From the NCBI GenBank assembly GCA_002343185.1, contig DDRT01000014.1, positions 1 to 64,000 of the forward strand: a DNA stretch of 64,000 nucleotides. The letters are read 5' to 3'. Every line of letters starts with the position of its first letter. The first letter of the stretch is position 1. Positions 1 to 9,205 of this stretch are shown here, one piece after another. This DNA comes from Deltaproteobacteria bacterium UBA2409 (GTDB lineage: Bacteria > Bdellovibrionota_C > UBA2361 > DDRT01). The notes under the pieces were generated by a model. It saw only the letters and a list, made by a program, of their open reading frames with translations, ran no database searches and was not told where the DNA came from. Position numbers and translations under genes: made by a program.

Positions 1-2
1 AG

Positions 3-197
3 GGTGGCTCCAAACACCCCCAACTTGCACAGGAGTTAGTAGTTCTTAAAGCAAGAACTCAAGCTTCTCAAGCTGCTGCTCATGAAGTGGGGCAGATTAT
101 TGAAAAGGCGAAAGTTCCTACTCCGCCAATTCAGCTAGTTTCTGAGGTAAAATCTGGTGGAAAAGTTATCGAGTTTCCAAAAAGGGCTGTTGGGTAA
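3..197 (+). CDS. C-terminal end of an unrecognised protein (cut by window edge)
   Basis: An open frame enters from the left edge and ends at TAA 195-197, giving about 64 residues. The visible part is Ala/Gln/Lys-rich and probably helical (QLAQELVVLKARTQASQAAA), followed by a Pro-containing linker and the tail VIEFPKRAVG. I do not recognise the family. The next gene starts 56 bases downstream on the same strand, so the two could be cotranscribed. Whether this is a real gene rests only on the uninterrupted frame and plausible composition. Confidence 0.45.
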   Translation, partial: GGSKHPQLAQELVVLKARTQASQAAAHEVGQIIEKAKVPTPPIQLVSEVKSGGKVIEFPKRAVG

Positions 198-253
198 TAG
201 AAATTAGCCAAGGAAGCTTAGCAATTCAAAAATAGGTATAATCCCAAGGGTAA

Positions 254-3184
254 ATGATCAATAGCCCTGAACTGCATAATGCTAGAATTCTACCCGATCC
301 ATCTATTCTTCTATGGTCAGGCGTTAAGGAATTGACCGAGCAAATCTTAGAAAGTTGGGATAAGAGGTCATTCGAGATTAAAAGCTTTATAAGAGCAGCT
401 TTTGCTGAACGACCAGAAATCGCGATTGTCCTTGCTGATGCAGCAGTCCTAGATGAAAGAGGAATTAAAGTACTGGTATGGATGGCGGAAGATTCTAAGG
501 AGAGGTTTTGTCCCGCTAAAAGAGCACTGGCAGGTCTAATATTACAGGGGCTTATAAGTGAGGATGATCTTGAGAGTCATTCGCCAACTGCCAGCCAGTC
601 AGTTAAAGGTATTATTGAATCAACATCACTTTTAACTCATTCAATGGATGAGAACTTACTTGCTAAAATTAAAAATGCAGTACTAGAAAGGGGTGAACGA
701 TACAGAATTTCTCGATTCGTATCACAAGGCACTAAAGAATCTGAAGCCCTTGATCATGCAGAAGAGATTGCTGCACATTCAAAAACTTTTTTTATTGCAC
801 TGCATCAATTAACTCAGGTTGCGTACAATAAGCGAGATGACTTAGATAAACGGCTTTTTGCATATGATAGAATTTGCATCCTTCAAAATGCATTAGGTAA
901 TAGACTAAAAGAAACCCCAGTTGAAGCATTTCAGATTATTTTTTCCCCATTTGGAACAATGGAGGAACATTTGAGTCAGTTAAGTTTAATCGGAGTATTT
1001 CGGGGCGAAGAGAATGCAATAATGATCCGTGCTGGGCTTAAGAATGAATATTTCAGAAGTTCAAGCCTCCAATGTATGGCGTACTGCGCTCTTGATACAG
1101 TCTCTCCATTAAGATTACAGCTAATTCAAGCCATAGCAGCTAATGAAGTATCCTTAGAAGAAGCTAAAAAAGAGATAGCACATATTCATGGGGATAAGGC
1201 TGCAGCTAAGTTTGGCTCTGATTTTAATAAACTAAAAGATTTAGTTAATAACGATGCAGTAGGATTATCGTTACAACAAGAAAAATATTTAGCCTCATCG
1301 AAGTATAGTAATATTCTAGATTCTACACTCGTACACTTGGCGAATAGAGGGTACAAAGTTCGGCTAACTCAAGCACAAAGGCTTCACGTTTTAGCCTTAA
1401 TTCGCCAGAAAGAAGAAGCAGGAGAATATAAACCTAGCTTATATCGAAAAATCTGTCTTCAGTTAGGGCTTAAAGCAGGGCCATCAAGAGAGCTTCGTGA
1501 AATTAAAAACCAGATAATCGAACTTGAATTAGCGAATATAGGAAATGCCTGTCATCGAGTATCTGCTCCAATTTTATTTCGCTTAGACCCAGCGTCTCAT
1601 GAACTAATTAGATTTTCGATACTGTGGAGGGCGATATCGGCAGAGAAGTCACAATTTCCCTATTCAATTTTAAGAGCAAATCTCCTCAGGGTGTATGATT
1701 ATTTTACGAACCGTCCGGAGACTCCAGTTCAAGATAAATTGCTGTGGATAATTGATAGTATTAAAAGCGAGGGTTCAATTGTTAGATCAGTAGTTTTTGA
1801 ACTAATAAATTCAACTCAAGATAAAGCACTTCGATATTTCTGTTCAAAGCGAGGAGAATTAGCTTCAATTCATCAAGTTTATAATTGGGGTGCTGGCAAT
1901 ACGGCTGCATTTACTGATGGATCGAACATGGTGCTAGTTAATCTTTCCTCAGGAGAACCAGTCTTTGATGGAAAACTGTCAATTGAAGAAAAACTAGAGT
2001 GTAGGAATAGTAGAGTGTGGCTTGTTGTTAAATCAGGTAGGACAAGGGCACTTCTTGACACTAAGACAGGAGAGCTGTTCTGTCCAAAAATCTCAAAAGT
2101 CTTAAAATTCGATCCAGCAACTTCGGTTGCTTTAATTAAGTCAGGTCGAACAATTACAGCTTGGAATTTAGAAGAGAAAAAACCAATCGCAGATTGTAGT
2201 TTCTTTGAAAGGATTTTAGCGTTGCAAGACAGCTATAATGACACACTAGTTGGTAATGCACTTGTTTGGGGGATATACAAGAAAAATCATGTAGTAATGG
2301 ATCTTATAACTGGTCATACATATCAGTTTCCACATATCTTAGATGCTCGCTTTTCAAATACTGGTAATCCTCTAGTACTTGTTAGAACAGGTAACGATCA
2401 GGAGCCATTTATGTTTAAGGAATGTTTCCATCCTGGGTGGTTCTCATCGCAGCCTGTAGTAAGTGGTTTTTATAAGAAAATTGATCTAATTGGGATTGGG
2501 GAGAAGGGCCCTGTATTTATTTATCTTGATTCAGATAATATTTTTTGGGTAAAAGATTCTGAGAAGGAATATAAATTAGAATCTTTAAAAGAAATCTACG
2601 GCGATTATTCTAGGCTTAATTTAATAATCAGAGAATTGACAGCTGACTCTACTATGTTGAAACGACACTATCTTTCGAGGTCACCTAAATTTAGACTTTT
2701 AAACAATGGACTTTTTTATATTCAAGATGATGGAAATTTTATTGTAGACTATAAGAGGGATAAAACAGCTCATTTAAGATTGTATTCAGACTATTTAGAT
2801 CTTGAAAGGGCTTATTCAACTAAAAAGAGTGTTTATATTTATGATAACGGAGCTGGACTCTTTAGAGAGGCTGAATGGAGTAACCCACTAGGGCCAGTTC
2901 TAAACTCAGCTATCAAAGATTATGTAGTTGGAAGTGGTGGATACATATATGACTCATCAAAACAAACATTAACTGGCGGTGCTGGAAAGATGATAGTCAA
3001 ATATGGAATACAACATTCAGTCAGATGTTTAAATTCAGATAATATTATTTTATTTCGTTTTCATGGAAAGCCTCTACTTCTGACTAATCATGGAACTTAC
3101 GAAAGTCCAAGTGGAGAATATTTCTATTCAAGTAAAGATCTGTTTCCTGATCGACCAGAGGATACTATTAGATGGATCTTCTGA
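254..3184 (+). CDS. Large unknown protein: helical N-terminal half, beta-propeller-like C-terminal half
   Basis: The product is 976 residues with no signal peptide and no clear membrane segment, so it is probably cytoplasmic. Residues 1 to about 540 look alpha-helical, with many Leu/Glu/Lys heptad-like stretches. From about residue 550 the sequence turns into short beta-strand-rich units ending in polar turns (for example TRALLDTKTGELF, ITAWNLEEKKPIAD, HVVMDLITGHTYQF), which is how WD40- or kelch-like propeller blades look; I did not identify a named family. ATG 254 has a weak AAGGG about 5 bases upstream, and a TATAAT lies at 237-242. No neighbour suggests a function. A helical scaffold plus propeller usually means protein-protein interaction, but that is inference. 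Confidence 0.7.
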   Translation: MINSPELHNARILPDPSILLWSGVKELTEQILESWDKRSFEIKSFIRAAFAERPEIAIVLADAAVLDERGIKVLVWMAEDSKERFCPAKRALAGLILQGLISEDDLESHSPTASQSVKGIIESTSLLTHSMDENLLAKIKNAVLERGERYRISRFVSQGTKESEALDHAEEIAAHSKTFFIALHQLTQVAYNKRDDLDKRLFAYDRICILQNALGNRLKETPVEAFQIIFSPFGTMEEHLSQLSLIGVFRGEENAIMIRAGLKNEYFRSSSLQCMAYCALDTVSPLRLQLIQAIAANEVSLEEAKKEIAHIHGDKAAAKFGSDFNKLKDLVNNDAVGLSLQQEKYLASSKYSNILDSTLVHLANRGYKVRLTQAQRLHVLALIRQKEEAGEYKPSLYRKICLQLGLKAGPSRELREIKNQIIELELANIGNACHRVSAPILFRLDPASHELIRFSILWRAISAEKSQFPYSILRANLLRVYDYFTNRPETPVQDKLLWIIDSIKSEGSIVRSVVFELINSTQDKALRYFCSKRGELASIHQVYNWGAGNTAAFTDGSNMVLVNLSSGEPVFDGKLSIEEKLECRNSRVWLVVKSGRTRALLDTKTGELFCPKISKVLKFDPATSVALIKSGRTITAWNLEEKKPIADCSFFERILALQDSYNDTLVGNALVWGIYKKNHVVMDLITGHTYQFPHILDARFSNTGNPLVLVRTGNDQEPFMFKECFHPGWFSSQPVVSGFYKKIDLIGIGEKGPVFIYLDSDNIFWVKDSEKEYKLESLKEIYGDYSRLNLIIRELTADSTMLKRHYLSRSPKFRLLNNGLFYIQDDGNFIVDYKRDKTAHLRLYSDYLDLERAYSTKKSVYIYDNGAGLFREAEWSNPLGPVLNSAIKDYVVGSGGYIYDSSKQTLTGGAGKMIVKYGIQHSVRCLNSDNIILFRFHGKPLLLTNHGTYESPSGEYFYSSKDLFPDRPEDTIRWIF

Positions 3185-3247
3185 TGGATGAGCAATTTTA
3201 GGGACAATCTTTCTACGCTCAAAACTCACCTGCTTTTGGTATAATTA

Positions 3248-3793
3248 CTAACCCATCCTTGTTAAAAGCCTTACAGGAGCTCCAGTAAAAGCTGAAACAA
3301 CAGGCACTGGTCCTGGCCCAAAGGTTCTATCAATTAATGTTGCCCAGGCAAGAACAGGGATACCTTTCATAGTAGCACGTGTATGAGCTTCAAGGCTGGA
3401 TCTAGCAGTAGTGATAACGTCAGTAACTAAGATGGTTTCATGTCCACGATATTTTTCACCATGACCATTGGATATTTTACTTTCTAAATACTGCTCAAGG
3501 GCAATAACATGACCTTTTGGTGCGTAGAGCTCCGCATAGGTTGCATAAAGTCTTTCAGCAAAAAAACTATACCCACCAGGCAATTTTAAAAAAAGTTTTG
3601 GATGATTTGGATAAAATAGATCTTTAATTCGCCCACTAATATACCTTGCGCATGTATTTAGCTCGTCCTCGCCCAGATCCTCTACCCTGTAGTAAGTTCT
3701 ACTCTCACACCGACCTCCGATAGGAACTGGGTCTTCAAACTCTTCAGTTATCGTTTCAAAAATTTTGTTAATCTCTTCAATATCAATTTCCAT
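3248..3793 (-). CDS. Type I phosphoribosyltransferase, orotate phosphoribosyltransferase-like
   Basis: The 181-residue protein contains the PRPP-binding loop of type I phosphoribosyltransferases near residues 121-133 (ILVTDVITTARSS), where two hydrophobic residues and acidic residues normally precede the T-T-G/A phosphate loop. Size and layout resemble orotate phosphoribosyltransferase (PyrE), which makes OMP in pyrimidine synthesis. The loop reads TDVITTARSS rather than the usual DDVITTGGS, so another base substrate or a diverged enzyme is possible. It overlaps the upstream gene (3783-4124) by 11 bases and faces the large unknown gene end to end. Confidence 0.7.
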   Translation of the reverse strand: MEIDIEEINKIFETITEEFEDPVPIGGRCESRTYYRVEDLGEDELNTCARYISGRIKDLFYPNHPKLFLKLPGGYSFFAERLYATYAELYAPKGHVIALEQYLESKISNGHGEKYRGHETILVTDVITTARSSLEAHTRATMKGIPVLAWATLIDRTFGPGPVPVVSAFTGAPVRLLTRMG

Positions 3794-4124
3794 ACTTCAC
3801 CGCAGAAAGAGCCTGAGACAGTGATGCCTGGCTATTGTCCCTAAAATATTCATCAAGCCTAGGAACGATAGCAGAGGGTCTTGAACCTTCAACATCATAT
3901 AAAGCTTTTAAAGTCCTAAGACCTTCGTGTACCTTGTTTGGATTCTCTTCAAGGTAATTAATCGTTAACTCGGTAACCTTTGATGCATCACGAAAACCTT
4001 GAAGGTAACCTGCTATAAACTGCTCTTTTTGAGTCTGATTTAAAAGTTTCCAAGTTGAGCCAAATGCATCAGCGTAGGTAAGGGTGCTGGTAGCTAATAC
4101 AAAGAGTATCTTAATCATCAGCAT
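3783..4124 (-). CDS. Small exported protein, unknown
   Basis: The 113-residue product has an N-terminal signal peptide (MLMIKILFVLATSTLTYADA), with likely cleavage after Ala-Asp-Ala or Thr-Tyr-Ala. The mature part is helical, with QFIAGYLQGFRDA, a pattern vaguely like Rap1a/Tai-type small periplasmic proteins; this is too weak to assign. It is the first gene of a two-gene minus-strand unit with the phosphoribosyltransferase and diverges from ispG across about 44 bases. Confidence 0.6.
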   Translation of the reverse strand: MLMIKILFVLATSTLTYADAFGSTWKLLNQTQKEQFIAGYLQGFRDASKVTELTINYLEENPNKVHEGLRTLKALYDVEGSRPSAIVPRLDEYFRDNSQASLSQALSAVKYGN

Positions 4125-4168
4125 AAAATAGCCTAAATTGAGTGACTTATGCTAGATTTATTTAAAGT

Positions 4169-5302
4169 ATGATTAAACGCCGAAAGACAAGGTCAGTAAT
4201 GGTCGGAGACCTGATTATAGGTTCCGAATCCCACATCTCTGTCCAATCAATGTGTGCCACTCGAACTCAAGATGTTGAGGCCACTATAAGGCAGATAAGG
4301 CTTATAGAAGAGGCCGGGGCTGACATTATAAGGATAGCCATAGATAGTAAAAAAGACGTTGAGGCTCTAGCTCAGATTAGAAAATCTGTTCCAAAAGCGA
4401 GGCTGGTTATAGATCTTCAGGAAAACTATAGGCTAATAACCCTTGTTGCCCCTTACGTTCAAAAGGTTAGGTATAACCCCGGACACCTTCATCACCATGA
4501 AAAAAGTACTCCGGTAAAAGACAAAGTACGCTTCTTAACAGATACTGCAAAAGAGTTTAACTTGGCTCTTAGAATTGGTGTAAATTTTGGCTCCCTGGAT
4601 CCTTCTAAAAAAAATGAGGCCAAAAAGGATGAGGCGGAGCATACAGATGCAGCATTAGCCTCAGTAAGAGAACATATTGGGTACATGGATGACTTTGGAT
4701 TCAAGAACTTTGTTGTTTCCTTAAAAAGCTCTGATCCAAACGAGGTGATCGATATTAATAAGGCGTTTGCAGAAGAATTCTCCGAAATTCCCATTCATTT
4801 AGGGGTAACCGAAGCAGGAATGCTCCCAATGGGAGAGATTAAAACCAGAGTAGCTTTTGAAAACTTACTAGCAATTGGAATTGGAGATACAGTTAGAGTT
4901 TCGTTGACACTGCCTAATACTGAAAAAAACAAAGAGATCGAAGTCGGTAAAAAGATAATTGAGGATGTCTATGCAGGAAGATTCAGATCTGTGCCTAGAT
5001 TTGTTCAAGAAGGACTCAATATAATATCTTGCCCTAGCTGCTCTAGGGTTGAGAATGAGGCATTTGTTGAGCTAGCAAAAAAGGTAAAAGAAGTGACTAG
5101 CCAATATGCGGATAAGAATCTTACTGTTGCGGTTATGGGATGCAGAGTGAATGGCCCTGGGGAAACAGATGATGCAGATTTGGGACTTTGGTGTGCTCCG
5201 AATCATGTAAACTTGAAAAAGAGGGGAGAGTTACTAGGTGCATTTTCCTATGAAGAGATCGTTCCAAAACTACTTACTGAATTAGAGTCACTAGCAAAAT
5301 GA
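4169..5302 (+). CDS. ispG: 4-hydroxy-3-methylbut-2-enyl diphosphate synthase IspG
   Basis: IspG catalyses the [4Fe-4S]-dependent reductive opening of methylerythritol cyclodiphosphate to HMBPP, the penultimate step of the MEP isoprenoid pathway, in the cytosol. The 377 residues match the short bacterial form. The start IKRRKTRSVMVGDLIIG and QSMCATRTQD are typical. The cluster ligands are Cys288 and Cys291 (ISCPSCSR) and Cys325 in GCRVNGPGE, which also carries the conserved Glu. The stop overlaps the next start (ATGA), so the downstream pseudokinase and glycosyltransferase-like genes are translationally coupled. The isoprenoids made here also feed the menaquinone tail and undecaprenyl carriers used by enzymes elsewhere in the window. 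Confidence 0.97.
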   Translation: MIKRRKTRSVMVGDLIIGSESHISVQSMCATRTQDVEATIRQIRLIEEAGADIIRIAIDSKKDVEALAQIRKSVPKARLVIDLQENYRLITLVAPYVQKVRYNPGHLHHHEKSTPVKDKVRFLTDTAKEFNLALRIGVNFGSLDPSKKNEAKKDEAEHTDAALASVREHIGYMDDFGFKNFVVSLKSSDPNEVIDINKAFAEEFSEIPIHLGVTEAGMLPMGEIKTRVAFENLLAIGIGDTVRVSLTLPNTEKNKEIEVGKKIIEDVYAGRFRSVPRFVQEGLNIISCPSCSRVENEAFVELAKKVKEVTSQYADKNLTVAVMGCRVNGPGETDDADLGLWCAPNHVNLKKRGELLGAFSYEEIVPKLLTELESLAK

Positions 5303-7365
5303 CAGTTGGGATTGAATCGTTAACAGATGAAGAGAAGAAGATAGCAGAGTTATACAGAAAAACTGCGGCTCCTGCCTCGTTGGTTGTTGGAATAATAAGA
5401 ACAGAAAATCCTGAGAACCCAAGAGTTTTAGTTCTTGAAAAAGGTGAGATGAGCCTTCTTAGGTTCTCAGATCACGTTTTAAACTTGAATCCTGAAAAAC
5501 TTTCTCTACTTTATGCAGTTCAGCAACGGGCTGCCAAAAAGGGAGCTTTAACTGGGGTTAAAGCTTTCGGAAAGACCAATGTGATATGGGTTAGAAGGCA
5601 ACACTTATCATCTGTTATGACAGAAGGGGATCTTGAAACGCTTTCAGAGGCTGATGCTATAAGACTAATCCGCAGTGTTGGTGAACTTCATCGATCTGGA
5701 GTTGTTCATGGACATCTTTCACCATCTAATCTTTCAAAAACTATCCCCTGGATTATTTTAGATCCTGGATTCTCTGGACTTGGTTCTGGTAGGGAGAGCG
5801 ATTATTTAGCACCTGAGAAAGAAGTGAGTGTTGGAGGTGATGTATATTCTCTTGGAATGATTCTCTCAAAAGTTAAAAACGCTTTTAAAGAAAAAGATAA
5901 ACAGTTTTGTATCGAAAGAATGCTTAGAGCTGATCCATCAGAACGCCCAACTCTTGAGGAGGTTTTAGAAAGTTTAGCTGGAGAGAAGGTTAGCTTTGCC
6001 CCTGCACAGGCAGTAAAAGAAAGCTCAAAAAGACCGATTCTGTTTGCGCTCCTAGGAATATTAATCTTAGGAGGTATCTGGTTTGGTAAGGATCTTGTTT
6101 TATCCCAATTTGAAGAGGACTTTGATGATGGTTCTGACTATGTAGGGCTACTAAAAAGCGGACAACCCTCTCTTATGGCTGAAGTAGCTAAGGCTGCAAG
6201 TGTTCATAAAAGTTCTAGAGCACAGCAGGCTATCTACAAAGTTGTGATGGAAGGTTTTGAGCATCCAAAAGTCAACTCTAACTTAGTGAAGCTAGGGTTT
6301 CATGAACAGTGGGAGGCTCAGCTATCAAAAGATGATAGAGCTGCGATTATATCACTAGCTTTTTTGCCTCTTCTACCTGCTGATTCTTTAGTACTACCTG
6401 AAGCCTCTAGACTTCATCCATCTGTAGTTTTTTCTGTTCTGGGCTCTTTAGATGTTGAAAGTGAAGGAGGGCATTTCTCAAATATTTCTCCCAGTAAACT
6501 AAGCTCACTGCCTGAGCCATATGGAGCTCCGTTTTCTGGACTAGAAGACATCGGGGTCACCCATATGGAACAGGGGCCAGCTAGGGCTTTGGTTCATATT
6601 TTACTTGGGAATATAGAACCAAAGGTTTTCAAGGTTTATTTTGATGGATATTCAGATCTCTCATCATCATTAGTAAGATTAAGATACTTACTCCCCTTTT
6701 TAGATCAAAAAAGTATCGATCTTCTTTGGAGCGAGATGCAGGCTCAGGCAACTCCTGTTGCAGGGTGGTTTTTTATCTCTGACTTAGCTGGCTGGAGTAA
6801 GGTGACTCCAAAATCAAAGCTTGGAATTATGGCAGGACTATTTCCAGAGAATATAAGACTTGAGCAGGCGCTTGACCTTCTGCAGTTTCCACTCTCGTCG
6901 GTTGTATCTGAAGCGTTGCAGTTCTTAAATGGCAAAGCACAAAATGAACTGACAAAAAAATCATTGAAGGTTCTTACCGAAATTAAGTTAACAAGAGAGC
7001 AGAATATATCTTTAGGTAACATACTATTTTTAGATTCAAAACAAGCTGCTCCATTTCTTAAAGCTTGGCTTGATACAAGACCAGATCCACAGGCAACTTT
7101 GGAGCTTCTTTTAGCTCGTGATACATCTGGTAAGGACGATTCGCTAACCTTAGCCTTAGGACAGTATCTTGTTAGGAATGATTTTAAAGCTGGACTTAAA
7201 GAGTATGCAAGAATGGTAACCCATCCAGACTCGTTTGTTAGGTCTTTAGGATATGTTCGACTTAATCCAGAAGATCCAAAGGAGAGGATGATTCTTGAGC
7301 GAGTACTACCACTTGAGGATGACCAAAAAAATAAAGCACTAATTGAGGAGCGCCTTAAGAAGTGA
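5299..7365 (+). CDS. Membrane-anchored protein kinase-like protein, probable pseudokinase
   Basis: Residues about 15-230 resemble a bacterial Ser/Thr kinase C-lobe: IRLIRSVGELHRSGVVHGHL, then LDPG and an APE-like APEKEVSVGGDVYSLGMIL. The catalytic HRD is H137-G138-H139, so the catalytic Asp is gone, and DFG is D155-P156-G157. A clear nucleotide-binding N-lobe is not visible. It is therefore probably a pseudokinase that binds rather than phosphorylates. One membrane helix lies near 246-265 (PILFALLGILILGGIWFGKD). The remaining 420 residues are Leu-rich and helical, HEAT/TPR-like, and by topology outside the cytoplasm. The gene overlaps ispG by 4 bases and the next gene by 4 bases (GTGA). Its role is unknown; coupling to isoprenoid and glycosyl transfer genes suggests envelope control. 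Confidence 0.75.
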   Translation: MTVGIESLTDEEKKIAELYRKTAAPASLVVGIIRTENPENPRVLVLEKGEMSLLRFSDHVLNLNPEKLSLLYAVQQRAAKKGALTGVKAFGKTNVIWVRRQHLSSVMTEGDLETLSEADAIRLIRSVGELHRSGVVHGHLSPSNLSKTIPWIILDPGFSGLGSGRESDYLAPEKEVSVGGDVYSLGMILSKVKNAFKEKDKQFCIERMLRADPSERPTLEEVLESLAGEKVSFAPAQAVKESSKRPILFALLGILILGGIWFGKDLVLSQFEEDFDDGSDYVGLLKSGQPSLMAEVAKAASVHKSSRAQQAIYKVVMEGFEHPKVNSNLVKLGFHEQWEAQLSKDDRAAIISLAFLPLLPADSLVLPEASRLHPSVVFSVLGSLDVESEGGHFSNISPSKLSSLPEPYGAPFSGLEDIGVTHMEQGPARALVHILLGNIEPKVFKVYFDGYSDLSSSLVRLRYLLPFLDQKSIDLLWSEMQAQATPVAGWFFISDLAGWSKVTPKSKLGIMAGLFPENIRLEQALDLLQFPLSSVVSEALQFLNGKAQNELTKKSLKVLTEIKLTREQNISLGNILFLDSKQAAPFLKAWLDTRPDPQATLELLLARDTSGKDDSLTLALGQYLVRNDFKAGLKEYARMVTHPDSFVRSLGYVRLNPEDPKERMILERVLPLEDDQKNKALIEERLKK

Positions 7366-8597
7366 GAGCTTTTGTAGCTCTTATATCTGCAATTATTGCT
7401 TTTGTTGCGTGGCAAAATTTTGGAGAGCCTTTTTTAGTTGATGCTATAGAGTACGCAGTTGGAGCTGCTAATATCCTAAAAGGTAATGGGTTTGTAATAA
7501 CGATCAATGGGGTTAACTATCCACCAAGGTACCCACCATTTTTTTCATATCTGATCTCCCCAGGGTTTTTACTTCTTGATGAGCTAAGGGCAGCAGCAAT
7601 TATTCCGAGTATTCTTTTAGCAGTAGGGATCTACCTTTCTGGTGAGATCTCCTACAGGATTTGCGGAAGTAGGTTAGCTGGAGTTGTCGGAGCTCTTGCT
7701 GCCCCTCAGTTTGTAAACTGGGGAGGTATGGCTATGACTGATTCGATTCTAGCTATAGTAACACTATGTTCTTTGTATCTTTTCATCCGAAATTTCGAAG
7801 GTTTTTGGTATGTTTCATTCTTGCTAGCTTTTGGTGCAGCTTTAAAGTTTATGGGAGTTCTGCTCTATATTCCCTGGATCTTTCGAGCTTTAGTCCAGAG
7901 AAGAATATTAGATCTTCTAAAACTATCAGTTCCCCTTGGTATAATAGTGGCGCTTAATTCTTATTATCAGTATTTAACCTTCGGAGATCCTTTTAGGAGC
8001 GGATATCAATATTGGGTTACAGTTCCCTATGATTTTTTTCATCTTACATTTTCATTCGATTACCTAACGACTAATCTTTTAAATCTAAAAGCCCCATTTG
8101 TAACTAATGTGCTACCATTAATTCTTTTCGGATTAGTAAAAAGTGATTTTAGTAGGAGAATACTTATATGGTCTCTTCCTTGGTGCCTCTTTTTGCTTAT
8201 CTATTTTTATAATGATGTAAGGTTATATCTTCCTGTATTGCTACCCCTCTCTGTCGCACTCTTTATTTTTTTGCACCAAAAGCTTGGTAGAATTTTTACT
8301 ATCATAGCTCTAATTGTCGGGATTATTTACCACGCTTCAAGAGATCCTGTAGGAGTTGTAATTGAGCCACCAGATTCAAGTGGAAGAATTATTTCTAATC
8401 GAAATGCTGCTTATATAAATTACTATTTTCCTAAAAATAAAGTTTTACCTAGAACCAGAGGGGCTGAGTATGCCTCAAAGGTTATTATGAAAAAAGCTCC
8501 AGTATTGGAGGTTATACCTAAGAATCTTAGTGAAGTTAATCGAGAGGAGATCTATTCTCAAGGGATATCAATTTTTCCAGAGGTTTTTGAGGAGTGA
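7362..8597 (+). CDS. GT-C type membrane glycosyltransferase-like protein
   Basis: The 411-residue protein is strongly hydrophobic with roughly ten membrane helices. It has the layout of family 39/83 dolichyl- or undecaprenyl-phosphate-sugar transferases: an acidic residue in the first periplasmic loop (PFLVDAIEYA) and an aromatic/proline patch (NYPPRYPPFFSYL). Such enzymes move a lipid-linked sugar onto lipid A, protein or another acceptor at the outer face of the inner membrane. The start is GTG 7362, overlapping the previous stop as GTGA. The acceptor cannot be read from sequence. It ends the ispG operon and is followed by a palindromic repeat. Confidence 0.75.
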   Translation: MRAFVALISAIIAFVAWQNFGEPFLVDAIEYAVGAANILKGNGFVITINGVNYPPRYPPFFSYLISPGFLLLDELRAAAIIPSILLAVGIYLSGEISYRICGSRLAGVVGALAAPQFVNWGGMAMTDSILAIVTLCSLYLFIRNFEGFWYVSFLLAFGAALKFMGVLLYIPWIFRALVQRRILDLLKLSVPLGIIVALNSYYQYLTFGDPFRSGYQYWVTVPYDFFHLTFSFDYLTTNLLNLKAPFVTNVLPLILFGLVKSDFSRRILIWSLPWCLFLLIYFYNDVRLYLPVLLPLSVALFIFLHQKLGRIFTIIALIVGIIYHASRDPVGVVIEPPDSSGRIISNRNAAYINYYFPKNKVLPRTRGAEYASKVIMKKAPVLEVIPKNLSEVNREEIYSQGISIFPEVFEE

Positions 8598-8644
8598 TGG
8601 TACCTATAAACCTAAATCAAAGGAGATACTCTAATTGTGATTTC

Positions 8645-8710
8645 AACACAGAGGACGCTGAGTTTCTCAGAGTGGGTACTCTGTGTAACTCTGCGCCCTC
8701 TGCGTTTTAA
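8645..8710. repeat. Palindromic intergenic repeat, CTCTGCG family copy 1
   Basis: The stretch carries ACACAGAG at 8646-8653 and its inverse CTCTGTGT at 8679-8686, followed by the direct variants CTCTGCG...CTCTGCGTT. A related element lies at 56854-56919, and a fragment of the AACCACGGAGA type lies at 27085-27117. Similar non-coding repeats occur in many environmental genomes. It lies between the ends of two convergent genes. Confidence 0.7.
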
Positions 8711-8744
8711 AATTTAATTCTAAGATCGAATAAGCTCTGGGCAT

Positions 8745-8773
8745 AAAAAAAGGGGCAAGACTAAGCTTGCCCC
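8745..8773 (-). terminator. Rho-independent terminator of the VirB2-like gene
   Basis: On the minus strand an 8-bp GC-rich stem (GGGGCAAG/CTTGCCCC, 8752-8759 and 8766-8773) with a 6-base loop is followed by seven T residues (A7 at 8745-8751 on the plus strand). It lies 28 bases beyond the stop of the gene at 8801. Confidence 0.9.
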
Positions 8774-8800
8774 GTTTAGCTTTCTTTTCAACTAACTAGA

Positions 8801-9205
8801 TTAGTCGAAACCGATTCCTTCTGTATTGAAGAAAGTCATAACGAAAGCACGTAGTATGAACGCACCAACTGCAACTACTAAACATCCTAGTGCTGCACGA
8901 TACTGTCCAAACGCCGAGCTAAGAATCGCTCCAAGTCCTGCGCATACCATTACTAATACCCCGAATGATCCTTCAAGATATGTAAAGATTCTTGCAACAG
9001 CACTTGCAATTCTTTCGTCGTTGTATTCACCAACATCGCTAGATACTGAATCAAGCTGAGCCAAAGCTCCTTTTGCTGATCCTAATGCTAAAAGTGTTGT
9101 TCCTACTAAAAACAGAGCAAACTGAATCTGCTCTTTTGATGGATTTGTAAAAGCAGTATAGGTTTTAATCCCTAATTCTCTTACTCTTTCTACTAACCTA
9201 TTCAT
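8801..9205 (-). CDS. VirB2/TrbC-type pilin-like membrane protein, orphan
   Basis: The protein has about 134 residues: a charged N-terminus, one hydrophobic segment (FALFLVGTTLLALGSAKGALA) that may be a long signal peptide ending in ALA, then two closely spaced membrane helices (SFGVLVMVCAGLGAILSSAF and AALGCLVVAVGAFILRAFVM). This layout is that of VirB2/TrbC pilins of type IV secretion and conjugation systems. No other secretion gene is nearby, and the gene is monocistronic with its own terminator. ATG 9205 is chosen, with GGAG 12 bases upstream; an in-frame TTG at 9223 would add six residues. Without partner genes, assembly into a pilus is inference only. Confidence 0.7.
   Translation of the reverse strand: MNRLVERVRELGIKTYTAFTNPSKEQIQFALFLVGTTLLALGSAKGALAQLDSVSSDVGEYNDERIASAVARIFTYLEGSFGVLVMVCAGLGAILSSAFGQYRAALGCLVVAVGAFILRAFVMTFFNTEGIGFD

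Noticed and set aside
6744..7415. A 223-codon minus-strand open frame
   Set aside because: It lies opposite the pseudokinase gene, is Ser-rich in the way antisense frames are, and has no ribosome site or family.
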